Shown: positions 8,729 through 16,718 of the stretch, one piece after another | Layout of the letters: each line of letters opens with the position of its first letter | Numbering within the stretch: position 1 is the stretch's first letter | DNA from: Streptomyces sp. NRRL S-244 | Lineage (GTDB): Bacteria; Actinomycetota; Actinomycetes; Streptomycetales; Streptomycetaceae | Length of the DNA: 64,000 nt | Assembly: GCF_000717915.1 (NCBI RefSeq) | Contig: NZ_JOCX01000001.1 | Span: 186,001 to 250,000, forward strand | Direction: 5' to 3' | Made by a program: the position numbers and the translations under genes | Notes under the pieces: model-generated | What the model was told of the DNA's origin: nothing | Seen by the model: only the letters and a program-made list of their open reading frames with translations | Databases searched by the model: none

Positions 8729-9619
8729 ATGTTCGAGACGCAGCTTGCCCTGGTGTGCGAGAGCGAGAACGTCACCTCTTCAGAATTCAGCCGAGTGGTT
8801 GCAGCGCTACAGACACAAGCGATTCGAGATTTCCGCCCCGTTTGGAACATCACCGCGACCGTCGACGCCTTCCAACAACTGGAGGACGTTCCGGTTGGCT
8901 CTTGGCCAATCATCATCCAAGACGTTCTCGAAGAGAAATACCGAGGGTGCGCCGGAGTTCACGCCGACAAACAAGGGCAGCCGTTCGCATTGGTCCTCTA
9001 CGATGACGGCTGGTCCCATACAGCGAGTCACGAGATGCTCGAAATGTTGGCCGACCCGTGGGGAAACAGGCTGACCCCTGGCCGATCCCCTAGAAAAAAC
9101 CAAGGGGTAGTGGAATTCCTCGTCGAAATTTCCGACCCCTCAGGCGATGCGCAATTTGGATACGAAATCAACGGAATACTCGTCTCGGACTTCTACACGC
9201 CGAACTTCCATGACCCTCTGCCATCCGGTATCAGGTATAGCTTCGGCGGTAAGATCGCAGAGCCTCGGCAGATCCTCCCCGGCGGGTACATTAGCTGGCA
9301 CGACCCAATTAGCGAGCATTGGTGGCAACAGAGATGGTTCGACACCCCAAAGTCCACTTTCCATGATCTCGGGGTGCTGAGCGACCGCACCGGAAGCCTT
9401 CGAGCGGCGATCGATGCACGGACCGGCAACGAGCAACGCAGCGCGCGAACCGTGTCTCAGTCCTCCACATACACCGCTACTGCAGCGCTGACCGCCAGCT
9501 TCAAGGTGGCCGGCGACTCGCGGGCCCGGGGCTGGCGGGCGCAGATTGCAGACCTGGAAGACGGAAGTTATGCCGATGCAACTTGGCTGGGCGATGTACA
9601 GCAAGGCGATCCGGAGTAG
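8729..9619 (+). CDS. Zincin-like protein of unknown function
   Basis: A 296-aa protein with ATG chosen after GAAGGAG. No signal peptide or TM segment is visible. A central SHTASHEMLEMLADP segment holds HEMLE at residues 101-105, an HExxE arrangement, with an Asp three residues further on. This pattern suggests a zinc site of the minor-metalloprotease type. The lower GC content and rarer codons than in flanking core genes support acquisition by transfer. The next gene follows after 32 bp with its own ribosome site. I do not recognise a named family, so enzymatic activity is inference. Confidence 0.65.
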   Translation: MFETQLALVCESENVTSSEFSRVVAALQTQAIRDFRPVWNITATVDAFQQLEDVPVGSWPIIIQDVLEEKYRGCAGVHADKQGQPFALVLYDDGWSHTASHEMLEMLADPWGNRLTPGRSPRKNQGVVEFLVEISDPSGDAQFGYEINGILVSDFYTPNFHDPLPSGIRYSFGGKIAEPRQILPGGYISWHDPISEHWWQQRWFDTPKSTFHDLGVLSDRTGSLRAAIDARTGNEQRSARTVSQSSTYTATAALTASFKVAGDSRARGWRAQIADLEDGSYADATWLGDVQQGDPE

Positions 9620-9651
9620 AGTCGGCCATTCCAGGGATGGGAGGTCCGGCC

Positions 9652-9900
9652 ATGGCTGATGACCTGGCTCGGCAGGCGAGCAAGGCCCGCGCAGCCCAGC
9701 TGCGTGAGCAGATTCGCCAACTCATGAGTAAGGCGCGCCCGGGGACCGCGACGACGGAACCGAGCTCCGGCGAGAGCCCGCGCGACTTCGTTCATCGGCG
9801 CATGCAGGAGACCGCCAGCGAAGCCGAACAGAAGCGCGCCAGGCAGAAGAAGCCAGCCGAACGGAAGAAGGCAGCCGGACACGGCAGTAACCAGGCGTGA
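9652..9900 (+). CDS. Small helical, highly charged protein
   Basis: An 82-aa protein starting at ATG after GGGAGG. It is rich in Arg, Lys, Ala, Gln and Glu and predicted to be mostly helical, with a basic C terminus (residues 55-80). It has no Cys, no TM segment and no recognised domain. It is encoded 32 bp after the zincin-like gene on the same strand, so the two probably share a transcript. The function is unknown. Confidence 0.55.
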   Translation: MADDLARQASKARAAQLREQIRQLMSKARPGTATTEPSSGESPRDFVHRRMQETASEAEQKRARQKKPAERKKAAGHGSNQA

Positions 9901-9935
9901 GAGCACGAACGCGATACGCGCTCACGGGCCCTTCA

Positions 9936-10523
9936 TCATGGGCACTGCTCGACAACAGTGACGTTAGCCATCCCCTTGTCAAGCCGCAACAACTCAACAT
10001 CACCCTTGCTGAGCACGAGCTGACTGCCGTCGCGGACGAGTGTGCCGCATTGCAAGGCTCCGGTTTCTGTACGAACGAGCACGAGTTGCGGTTTTGGGCT
10101 GGCGGTCAGGGCGACCAAGCCGGCGGAAAGCACAAGCGCGGCGGCTGCAAGTCCAGATAGCCTTCCGAAGCGCAGGAGGGCGCGAGCCCAGCCAGTCTCC
10201 TCCTTATGCCACTGCGCAAGTTTAATGCCAGTAAGTGGGGAGAAACGCTTAGGAATGCCTCGGCTTGCCCTAGCGGTGGCAAGCACTGACACAAAGGCGA
10301 AGATCGCTGCCATTGTAACGAGCACCACCACAGTGCCACGGTCAGACTCGTTGAGCTTCTCGATGCTGCTGGGTCCCTGCACAATTGCAACAGCACCGAA
10401 CAGTCCAAGCAACGTCGACGTGGTCGTTGCCCAAGCTGCGGCAGACGCCTGGATTGTGGAAAGACTAGCGCGGCTCGCCTCTTCGGCTTTGTTCTCCCAA
10501 TACTCGCTCGCCAGCTCAGTCAC
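9936..10523 (-). CDS. Three-TM membrane protein
   Basis: A 195-aa protein. A helical cytoplasmic N terminus (1-29) precedes TM segments at about 30-49, 64-83 and 121-141, and a C-terminal domain of about 50 residues containing two Cys. The ATG overlaps the stop of the upstream zinc-ribbon gene (ATGA, 10520-10523), so the two are coupled. The membrane plus soluble zinc-ribbon pairing inside an island would suit a defence or immunity function, but nothing in the sequence proves it. Confidence 0.65.
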   Translation of the reverse strand: MTELASEYWENKAEEASRASLSTIQASAAAWATTTSTLLGLFGAVAIVQGPSSIEKLNESDRGTVVVLVTMAAIFAFVSVLATARASRGIPKRFSPLTGIKLAQWHKEETGWARALLRFGRLSGLAAAALVLSAGLVALTASPKPQLVLVRTETGALQCGTLVRDGSQLVLSKGDVELLRLDKGMANVTVVEQCP

Positions 10524-10894
10524 TCGTCTGCCTCCTCTCCCGTGGTAGGTTCGCTCACATAGCCGTTGTATCCACAGCCCTGGGCGATTCCATCGGGGCG
10601 CAGGGGGTGATCACTGCTGCACAGGCACTTTACGTGGATCCCAGTAGCCTTTGCCTTTTGCTTGGCCTGCATTGGATAGCCGAACGCCTCCTTCGAAACC
10701 CTGATGCCGTCGTTATGCTTACAGCGGGGGCACTGAGTGAATTTCTCGTACCAGACAACAGGTCCATCTGGAGGTTGCGGGCTCCATGGCACCGCGTCGA
10801 TCGATTGACGCCACCATTCCGGCGGATTACTGTTGAGCTCATAGGGCAGTGGCGGCTCAGGGTCTCGTTCAGGCGGAAACGTCACACTTTTCAC
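10520..10894 (-). CDS. Zinc-ribbon-like protein, island-borne
   Basis: A 124-aa protein with Cys55/Cys58 (CPRCKH), Cys90/Cys92 (CLC) and Cys107 (GCG), a likely metal-binding ribbon. The N terminus is Pro/Trp-rich. I chose the GTG at 10892-10894 because GGGGGCAG lies just upstream; a TTG seven codons earlier is the alternative. It is coupled by a 4-bp overlap to the three-TM gene downstream. No family is recognised. Confidence 0.55.
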   Translation of the reverse strand: MKSVTFPPERDPEPPLPYELNSNPPEWWRQSIDAVPWSPQPPDGPVVWYEKFTQCPRCKHNDGIRVSKEAFGYPMQAKQKAKATGIHVKCLCSSDHPLRPDGIAQGCGYNGYVSEPTTGEEADE

Positions 10895-11234
10895 CTGCCC
10901 CCGCCAGCAAGACAACAGCAGTGGAAGCCGAGGGGTTCACTCATTCGGTGCTTCAGGTTGACCTATGCGGCGCCCCCTGTGGCGGACGCCCGTCATCACC
11001 ATCCGCTTGCGCTCGCAACTCCGCCTCGATCCCCACGAAGGACTTGCGGACGGCCAGCCGCGCCCAGCGTCTACAAGCAGTCTCGCCCCCGCCTGCGCCC
11101 ATCCCGTGCCCTATCCGTGCCCTTGGCAGCGGTGAAGACCGGTCAATACCGGCGCGGGAAAGCCCTCACGGCGAGCCGTCCGGGAATCGATGCCTGCAGG
11201 TCAGAGGGCATATCGACGCCGTGGGCGTCGTTGA
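10895..11234. other. Intergenic up to the right attachment site
   Basis: About 340 bp with no convincing gene. It precedes the 42-bp repeat copy and probably holds the promoter of the leftward zinc-ribbon/membrane pair near 10900-10950. Confidence 0.4.
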
Positions 11235-11276
11235 TTCCCAAGCTTATAGCGCGGGTTCGATTCCCGTCATCCGCTC
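11235..11276 (+). repeat. Right attachment site (tRNA-Gly 3' fragment)
   Basis: A perfect 42-bp copy of positions 1870-1911. Only the anticodon loop, 3' anticodon stem, T arm and acceptor 3' strand are present, so it does not encode a tRNA. It marks the island's right end. Confidence 0.9.
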
Positions 11277-11283
11277 CACGACA

Positions 11284-11310
11284 AAGCCCCAGGTCAACGA
11301 CCTGGGGCTT
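11284..11310 (+). terminator. Duplicate of the tRNA-Gly terminator
   Basis: The same stem-loop core as at 1919-1945 (CCCAGGTC-AAC-GACCTGGG), with two base-pair changes at the foot of the stem that keep pairing. It lies outside the right attachment site at the same distance from the tRNA 3' end, so it is most likely the original chromosomal terminator or that of an earlier element. Confidence 0.65.
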
Positions 11311-11375
11311 GTTTGTTGTCTAGACCTATCGGGGCCCGCGTGCCATTCACGCGCCATAACTGCCCTAACGGGGCG

Positions 11376-11474
11376 TCAGGTTGTGGTCGCGCTCCCTGTG
11401 GGGATCACCTCAAGCCGGACGGTGGCGTCGATGTCGTCGGCGAGCCTGCGCTGATGCTCCTTGGTGGAGTGGTC
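11376..11474 (-). pseudogene. Integrase C-terminal tail, remnant
   Basis: About 30 codons ending at a stop at 11376 read DHSTKEHQRRLADDIDATVRLE. This resembles the segment that follows the catalytic Tyr in actinomycete tyrosine integrases (compare QHSDDERQQEVAGGIDARVR at 7.5 kb). The Tyr and everything upstream are missing. It lies only about 100 bp from the right attachment site, where an integrase gene would normally end. Confidence 0.4.
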
Positions 11475-11609
11475 GTTGCGGGGCGCCTGGGCGCGCCCTG
11501 TCCCCGGGCGCCTGCCCGAGCACGATCTGCACGGCTGGCCGGGGTCACGAGTCCCCGGTAGCGGGGCGTGACCGGCCCGGGAGGAATCGCTCGTGTTCCC
11601 GCACGGCAT

Positions 11610-11830
11610 GTCGCTCCACACCGCGGTGGCCGCCAGCCAGAGCGAGGCCAGCAGGACGTGCGCGCGCTGGGCGGCGCCCTGCCACTGCTCCAGGGGGAGC
11701 AGCGCGAGGACGACGACGATCAGCAGGACCTTCACCCCCAGGACGGCCCTGCCCCAGCGCAGCTGCCTCGCGAACGCGGCGATGGCGACGAGCAGCGCCC
11801 TGTCCGCCGCGCAGCTGAGTCCGATGTGGG
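11610..11830 (-). pseudogene. Membrane-protein remnant
   Basis: The leftward frame reads a hydrophobic stretch (VLLIVVVLALLPLEQW, then AHVLLASLWLAATAVW) that looks like two TM helices of a larger membrane protein, without a start or a normal end. It is bounded by the integrase remnant on the left and the secreted-peptide gene on the right. The original family is not identifiable. Confidence 0.35.
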
Positions 11831-12020
11831 CGAGGGAGCGGGCGCCCCGCCGCCCGCGAAGGGAGGGAAACCGACCCCAGCGGATTGGTCTCCGCGCTCG
11901 GAACCAGGGCCGGGCGTTCGGGCTAAGCCCAGTGGCGGGGACATCCAGGAAGGATCACCGTTTGCAGTGAGCCGGATGCTCTGCTTTCAGCAATCCAGCC
12001 GGAGACAAAAGGAGAAGATC

Positions 12021-12353
12021 TTGCGCGCTTTCTGGGTGGGTGCCGCAGTCGCCGCCGTGGTGGGCCTGACGTCGGTCACCGCTGCCGCCGCCGTTCCGCT
12101 GAATGAGGGCCAGGCGCCCCGGGCGGCCGCGCCGGTGGTTCCCGGAGAGCCCGAACTCCTGGAGGCGCCGCAGGTGACTCCGTCGGGCGTCACCCGGATG
12201 ACGGCGCCCTCGCTGTCCACCAAGGCCGCTCCCGCCGCCGGACCGGTGTCGGATCTGCTGAGTGGTTTGCTGTCGACGCTGACCAACCTGCTGGCGGCCC
12301 TCGGTCTGCCGGTCACCCTGCCCACCCTGCCGCCGCTGCCCGTGGCCAAATAA
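12021..12353 (+). CDS. Small secreted protein
   Basis: A 110-aa protein starting at TTG 12021, eight bases after AAAAGGAG. The signal peptide is residues 1-23 (FWVGAAVAAVVGLTSVTAAAA), with likely cleavage after the Ala run. The mature part is Pro/Ala/Leu-rich and ends in a hydrophobic LLSGLLSTLTNLLAALGLPVTLPTL segment. No enzyme motif is present. The C-terminal hydrophobic helix could bind membranes or the cell surface. The function is unknown. Confidence 0.65.
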   Translation: MRAFWVGAAVAAVVGLTSVTAAAAVPLNEGQAPRAAAPVVPGEPELLEAPQVTPSGVTRMTAPSLSTKAAPAAGPVSDLLSGLLSTLTNLLAALGLPVTLPTLPPLPVAK

Positions 12354-12382
12354 CGTCCGAGCCGGACCGCGGGACCCGGGCG

Positions 12383-13294
12383 TCAGCCCGGGTGCGAGCA
12401 GATGGTCTCCCCGGCTGCGATCAGCAGGGGAACCGGCCCGGAAGTGAAGCAGGCGAGTTCGCCGCCCTGCATCTCTTCCGGGCATTCGGCCGCGCTGGAG
12501 GAATCCGCGGGGAAGAGGCCGTTGTTGTGGAGGTCCAGGAGGATGGCCCGCAACCTCCGCAGGAGTTGGGAGATCACTTCGTCGCGCCCCGGAGTGGCAC
12601 GGTGCGTCGCGAAGAACTCGTCGTAGAGCCTCTGGGTCTCCCCCGTCGGGATTCCGAGGGCAGCCGAATCGTCCCCGGCGCGCAGCAGCGACGCGCCGCC
12701 TGGCACCAGCTTGGCGGCGACGGCCATGTGGAACTGGTGGTTGCGTCGGCCGGCCCGGTTCAGCTCGAAGATGGCCACCGGCGCGGCCTCGCGCCGGTAG
12801 CGGGCCCGTAGCGTACGCAAGCGCTGCGCGACCGTGACGTAGTCGGGGGCCCAGCGGCCGCTGAAGGAAGGGTGCTTTCGCATCATCGCCGGGCGGATGA
12901 GCCGGTCGTACAGCTCGCGCGTGGGCGAGCCGGTGTAGGCGAGGAGCACGGAGTAGGCGTTGATGAGGGTGCTCGCCCTGGCGGCGGCGGCCTCGCAGTG
13001 GTCCCGGACGACGAGTTCGAGTTCGTCGTCGATCAATTGCCAGATTGCGAACACGGCTTGATGGCCTGCGATCCATCGGAACCAGTACAGCTCGTCCGGA
13101 CCCGCGGGCGCCGGAAGGGGGTCGGCGGCCGTGATCTCGCCGAGGGATATCGGGGCGTTGGCGGCCTTCGAGACATTGCCGCCGGGTTCGCGGATCCTGA
13201 CTCCGGCGTGCGGCAGTACCAGCGGCTCCAGCGCGTAGGGGGACGGGCGGAGGGCGCCGGCGGTCGGGGTGCCGAGGTTCGTGGCGGTGTTCAT
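12383..13294 (-). CDS. Heme-dependent L-tyrosine 3-hydroxylase-like protein
   Basis: A 303-aa protein starting at ATG 13292-13294 after GGAAAG. The segment ELYWFRWIAGHQAVFAIWQLIDDELE (about residues 80-105) and the later YDRLIRPAM and FSGRWAPDY phrases resemble the heme-dependent tyrosine hydroxylases (LmbB2/SfmD-type aromatic oxygenases), where the His of such a GHQ segment is near the heme. The known enzymes make L-DOPA for natural products. No biosynthetic cluster surrounds this gene, so the substrate is uncertain. Family assignment is from memory of motifs, not a search. Confidence 0.5.
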   Translation of the reverse strand: MNTATNLGTPTAGALRPSPYALEPLVLPHAGVRIREPGGNVSKAANAPISLGEITAADPLPAPAGPDELYWFRWIAGHQAVFAIWQLIDDELELVVRDHCEAAAARASTLINAYSVLLAYTGSPTRELYDRLIRPAMMRKHPSFSGRWAPDYVTVAQRLRTLRARYRREAAPVAIFELNRAGRRNHQFHMAVAAKLVPGGASLLRAGDDSAALGIPTGETQRLYDEFFATHRATPGRDEVISQLLRRLRAILLDLHNNGLFPADSSSAAECPEEMQGGELACFTSGPVPLLIAAGETICSHPG

Positions 13295-13327
13295 CAGGGC
13301 TTGCTTTCCGTTGCGTTGCGGCTTGCG

Positions 13328-13365
13328 CGACAAGGCCCCGGGGTGGGAGTCCCGGGGCCTTGTCG
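13328..13365 (-). terminator. Terminator after the SipW gene
   Basis: A perfect 15-bp inverted repeat (13328-13342 with 13351-13365, 8-nt loop) begins 11 bp after the stop of the leftward signal-peptidase gene. It separates that operon from the tyrosine-hydroxylase-like gene. Confidence 0.8.
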
Positions 13366-13375
13366 TGGGGGGCGG

Positions 13376-13891
13376 CTAGCGTGCGCCGCGGAGCGGGGCT
13401 TCGCGGCAGCCCCGGATGAGGAGGGCGTACGCGATCACGGTCGCGGCCAGGTAGTCCCAGCGGCCGTCCTCCAGACAGAGCCAGGCGGCACCCACCCAGG
13501 GGACGACTGCCGAGACGACGCCCTCCAGCTTGTCCGGGGTGACCGGCATGGGGTCCGGATCCCGGTTGGCGTCGCCCTTGGTGACGTACGTGGTGCCCTG
13601 CCGCCGGACCGCCCGGTGGGTGGTGAGCCGGCCCCCGTGCGTGTCGTCGTGGAAGGCGATGACCGCGCCGCCTCCGACCTCGTGGGCGGGAACGGGGCGG
13701 ACGGTCACCACGTCACCGCGGCTGAGCGCCGGCTCCATGGAGCCCGAGACGACGACGGAGGGGCTCCAGCCCCACAGCAGCGCGGCCAGGGGCAGGCACA
13801 GCAGCGTGGTGGCCATGGTGACGAGCGTCCGGCACCCCGCCACCCGAAGGACGTGCCACCAGCTCTCGTCGTCCATGGCCGGGTCGGTCAT
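13376..13891 (-). CDS. sipW: Signal peptidase I, SipW (ER-type)
   Basis: A 171-aa membrane protease that removes signal peptides at the outer face of the membrane. The N-terminal TM helix (about 20-41) runs into SGSMEP with nucleophile Ser51. TTHRAV supplies His92 in place of the usual Lys, the hallmark of the ER/SipW type. A C-terminal hydrophobic segment is at about 148-160. The gene follows a TasA-like secreted protein after 2 bp, the arrangement known for SipW and its dedicated substrates. Confidence 0.9.
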   Translation of the reverse strand: MTDPAMDDESWWHVLRVAGCRTLVTMATTLLCLPLAALLWGWSPSVVVSGSMEPALSRGDVVTVRPVPAHEVGGGAVIAFHDDTHGGRLTTHRAVRRQGTTYVTKGDANRDPDPMPVTPDKLEGVVSAVVPWVGAAWLCLEDGRWDYLAATVIAYALLIRGCREAPLRGAR

Positions 13892-13893
13892 GC

Positions 13894-14541
13894 TCAGCGG
13901 TCGCGCTCGACGTCCACCTCGGCGCCGAGGTCGAAGCTGATCTGGCAGTTCTGGGCCTCAGCCGGAGCGTCCTTGTCCAGGCTCCAGGTGACCTGGACCT
14001 CGTACTTGTTCTTCGTCTTGTCCTTGTCGAGCAGGATGCCCTCGCGGATCACGTTGGCCCCGTTGCTCCCCGCCTTGACCCACTCGGCAGCGGTGTGCTC
14101 GACCTGGGTGATGTCGTTCGGGTCGGCCTGGGGGCCGTGGTTGAAGCCCAGGTGCAGGTGCTTGGCGAGCTCGGAGGTCGCGGCGTCCGAGAGGCGGTTG
14201 CCCTGGGCGTCCTTGGCGACGATGTTCTTGAGCAGCACCTGGCCGAGGCTGCCCGGGACCTCGGACGCATCGGGGGCGAAGGTGTAGGTCACCATGGCGT
14301 TGGCCTGGGAACCGGGCTTCAGGCCCTTGGCGTTGATGAACGACTTGCTCGGCTTGTTGGACGTCACGTCGGCCTTGGTCCACTTGCCCGCCTCCAGGGT
14401 GTTGTCCTGGTTCCAGGTCGAGGCGGTGACCGTGGCGTGCGTGGCGCCGAGCACCATCGCGCCGGACGCCAGGACGCCGACGGGGATCGCCGCGAGCTTC
14501 GACCAGCGCTTGACGCGGGGGGCGTTGAGTGCCTTGCGCAT
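13894..14541 (-). CDS. TasA/CalY-like secreted protein, likely SipW substrate
   Basis: A 215-aa protein. The signal segment is about residues 17-38 (LAAIPVGVLASGAMVLGATHA), followed by STWNQDNTLEAGKW, typical of TasA/CalY-family proteins in which a β-sandwich starts soon after cleavage. The C terminus carries a VTWSLDKDAPAEAQNCQISFDLGAEV strand region. The gene is immediately upstream of sipW in the same operon. TasA proteins form matrix fibres in Bacillus. An equivalent role in a streptomycete envelope is inference. Confidence 0.75.
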   Translation of the reverse strand: MRKALNAPRVKRWSKLAAIPVGVLASGAMVLGATHATVTASTWNQDNTLEAGKWTKADVTSNKPSKSFINAKGLKPGSQANAMVTYTFAPDASEVPGSLGQVLLKNIVAKDAQGNRLSDAATSELAKHLHLGFNHGPQADPNDITQVEHTAAEWVKAGSNGANVIREGILLDKDKTKNKYEVQVTWSLDKDAPAEAQNCQISFDLGAEVDVERDR

Positions 14542-14651
14542 GTTGTTCCTTCGGTTGATCTGATCAGGGTGTTCACGCCGCTGCGGCGTGGACGCCTTGA
14601 TCAGATCCCGGTGGAGCGGGCCGGAAGTCGACCCGTGCGCGGCAAAGGTGA

Positions 14652-15320
14652 TCACCTTCCGCCGAGGAACCCCGCCTGGTGCGCCAGGATCGCGGCCTGG
14701 GTCCGGTTCTCGACCCGGAGCGCGGTCAGCAGCCTGGACACGTACGCCTTGACGGTGCCTTCGGTGAGGTACATCCGCCGGGCGATCTCCGCGTTGGAGA
14801 GCCCTTCCCCCAGATGGCACAGGATCTCGTGCTGCTGGTCGCTCAGCGCCTCCAGCCGGCGCCGCTGCTCGGGCGGGATGCCGGGCGGCCGGTGACCGGC
14901 CCGCGCGCGGGAGGAGGCCAACAGCCGGGCGGCGGAGGCCTCGGCGAGCACGCGAGCCCCCGAGGCGACCAGCCGTACCGCGCCCACGACCTGCTCGGGC
15001 GGGGCGTCCTTGAGGAGATAGCCGGCCGCCCCGGCCTCCAGGGCTTCCGTGACCCCCTCCTCGGTGTCGAAGGTGGTCAGCACCAGGACCGCAGGGGGGT
15101 TCGGCAGGGCGAGGAGCTGCCGGGTGGCGGCGATGCCGTCCATTCCGGGCATCCGCAGATCGGTGAGTACGAGGTCGGGGGACAGCTCGCGGGCACGTGC
15201 CATGGCCGTGGCGCCGTCGGACGCTTCGCCGACGACTTCGATGCCGTCCGCGGCGTCCAGCAGCATGCGCAGCCCGAACCGCACCAGCGGCTCGTCGTCC
15301 GTGACGAGTACGCGGATCAT
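14652..15320 (-). CDS. NarL/FixJ-family response regulator
   Basis: A 222-aa regulator. The receiver domain (1-120) has the acidic pair DDE at 8-10, phospho-acceptor Asp in LVLTDLRMPG (about 53), Thr in LVLTTFD (about 83) and Lys in LLKDAPP (about 105). The LuxR-type HTH at about 157-215 includes LSDQQHEILCHLGEGLSNAEIARRMYLTEGTVKAYVSRLL. The start overlaps the end of the sensor kinase gene by 4 bp, so it is the cognate regulator. Targets are unknown; the adjacent TasA-like/SipW operon is a candidate. Confidence 0.92.
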   Translation of the reverse strand: MIRVLVTDDEPLVRFGLRMLLDAADGIEVVGEASDGATAMARARELSPDLVLTDLRMPGMDGIAATRQLLALPNPPAVLVLTTFDTEEGVTEALEAGAAGYLLKDAPPEQVVGAVRLVASGARVLAEASAARLLASSRARAGHRPPGIPPEQRRRLEALSDQQHEILCHLGEGLSNAEIARRMYLTEGTVKAYVSRLLTALRVENRTQAAILAHQAGFLGGR

Positions 15321-16618
15321 GACGTGTTCCCTCCGTGCTGCTGCCCCACTGCGGTCCCGGAGGCTTCGCCCCCCTGCCACGGGAGCGTGTCACGACCGTG
15401 GTCGACGTTCGTGAACATCCGGCTCGCCGAAAGTGGATCCTCTGGCGGGGCGACGGGCCCGGGTACCGGCACGGTCATGTCGACGCGCCAGCCGCCGTGC
15501 GGCGTGGGACCGGCGTGGAAGTACCCGCCCTGGAGGGAGGCGCGCTCGCGGAGCCCGACCATCCCGAAACCGCCGCCCGCCGCGTCCTGCCGGGTGCGCC
15601 GCGCGGGCGGGTCGTTGTACACGGAGGCGAGGAGCATGCCGTCGGCCAGGCTGACCCGTACCGCGGCACGGGCGCCCGGCGCGTGCTTGGCCACGTTCGT
15701 CAGGGCCTCCTGGACGGTGCGGTACGCCGTGAGCGCGATCTCCGGCGGTACGCAGCCGTCGGCTCCGTACCCCTCGCGGTCGAAGGTGACGGCGAGACCC
15801 GCGGAGCGGGCCTCCGCGACCAGCGCGTCCAGATCGGCCGGCCGCCGGCCGGCGACCACCGACCCCTCCCCTTCCCGCAGCGCCCCGAGGACCTGCCGCA
15901 GGTCGCCCATCGCGGCGCGCGCGGCGTCGCCGGCCGCCCGGGCCAGCTTCCTGCTCTCCGGCTTCACCCCGGGAACGAACTCGATCGCCCCGACCTGCAT
16001 GGCGATGATCGCAATCCGGTGTCCCAGGACGTCGTGCATCTCGCGGGAGAGGCGCAGCCGCTCCTGTGCACGGCTCTGCCGGATCCGGTGCTCCCGCTCG
16101 GCGCGCAGCGCGGTGATGCTGCGCTCGTACGCGTTCGCGCCCAGACCGAAGACCACGGGCAGGACGACGTAGAACGCCGAGTTCAGGAAGTCCTCGACCA
16201 TCGAGGACCCGAGGTGGCCGGGCAGGAGTGCCTTCAGGGGTACGAACACCGCGCAGCTGACCGCGATCACCGCCGTGCGCGGGCCCCGCTGGTAGCGGGC
16301 CAGGCCGTAGAGGGCGAGGAAGACCGGGATGCGGGCCCCGTTCAGCGCCAGGCCCGCCATGGTCAGCAGGGCCAGGGGGAGCGGGGCCCGCCGCCGCCAC
16401 AGGAAGCCCGCGGTGACGGCGAGTGCGACGGCTGCGCTCGGCAGCGTGCCGCGCACCAGCCCGGCGGCGGGATTGAAGGCACAGTGCACCGACGACACGG
16501 CCACCAGGCCGACGATCAGCAGGTCGGCACGCAGCCACCGGGACCGTCCGACGGGCGTCATGAGCGCGAAGTACCAGCGCTCGAAGGCGTCCGGGCGGGC
16601 GAGGTCGGTCACGGGCAT
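15317..16618 (-). CDS. NarL-type sensor histidine kinase (HisKA_3)
   Basis: A 433-aa membrane kinase. Several TM helices lie between about residues 30 and 165. The HisKA_3 dimerisation motif RLSREMHDVLGHRIAIIA (His about 197) follows, then an HATPase_c domain with NVAKHAPGA (N box) and GGGFGMVGLRERA (G box). There is a non-conserved 45-residue C-terminal tail. It autophosphorylates and passes phosphate to the coupled response regulator. The small extracytoplasmic loops suggest it senses the membrane itself. Confidence 0.92.
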   Translation of the reverse strand: MPVTDLARPDAFERWYFALMTPVGRSRWLRADLLIVGLVAVSSVHCAFNPAAGLVRGTLPSAAVALAVTAGFLWRRRAPLPLALLTMAGLALNGARIPVFLALYGLARYQRGPRTAVIAVSCAVFVPLKALLPGHLGSSMVEDFLNSAFYVVLPVVFGLGANAYERSITALRAEREHRIRQSRAQERLRLSREMHDVLGHRIAIIAMQVGAIEFVPGVKPESRKLARAAGDAARAAMGDLRQVLGALREGEGSVVAGRRPADLDALVAEARSAGLAVTFDREGYGADGCVPPEIALTAYRTVQEALTNVAKHAPGARAAVRVSLADGMLLASVYNDPPARRTRQDAAGGGFGMVGLRERASLQGGYFHAGPTPHGGWRVDMTVPVPGPVAPPEDPLSASRMFTNVDHGRDTLPWQGGEASGTAVGQQHGGNTS

Positions 16619-16718
16619 CCTCGATCAAATACGGATATTCCACCAAATGGGCTATTCATTATGCCTGTGCCAATGCACAGCCGACGCACAGCGAGCGCGC
16701 CTGCCGGCCGCCGCGGCT

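Larger units (their letters stand above)
1870..11276. mobile_element. Genomic island integrated in tRNA-Gly, about 9.4 kb
   Basis: The element is bounded by the 42-bp tRNA-derived direct repeats. Its contents are accessory: a membrane-anchored Mrr-like nuclease, an NLR-like two-gene system, a zincin-like protein, a zinc-ribbon/membrane pair and a truncated tyrosine integrase. I see no replication initiator, FtsK-type translocase, excisionase or complete integrase, so it is probably immobile on its own. Base composition drops visibly over 8.7-10.9 kb compared with the flanking core genes, which supports transfer. Confidence 0.85.
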
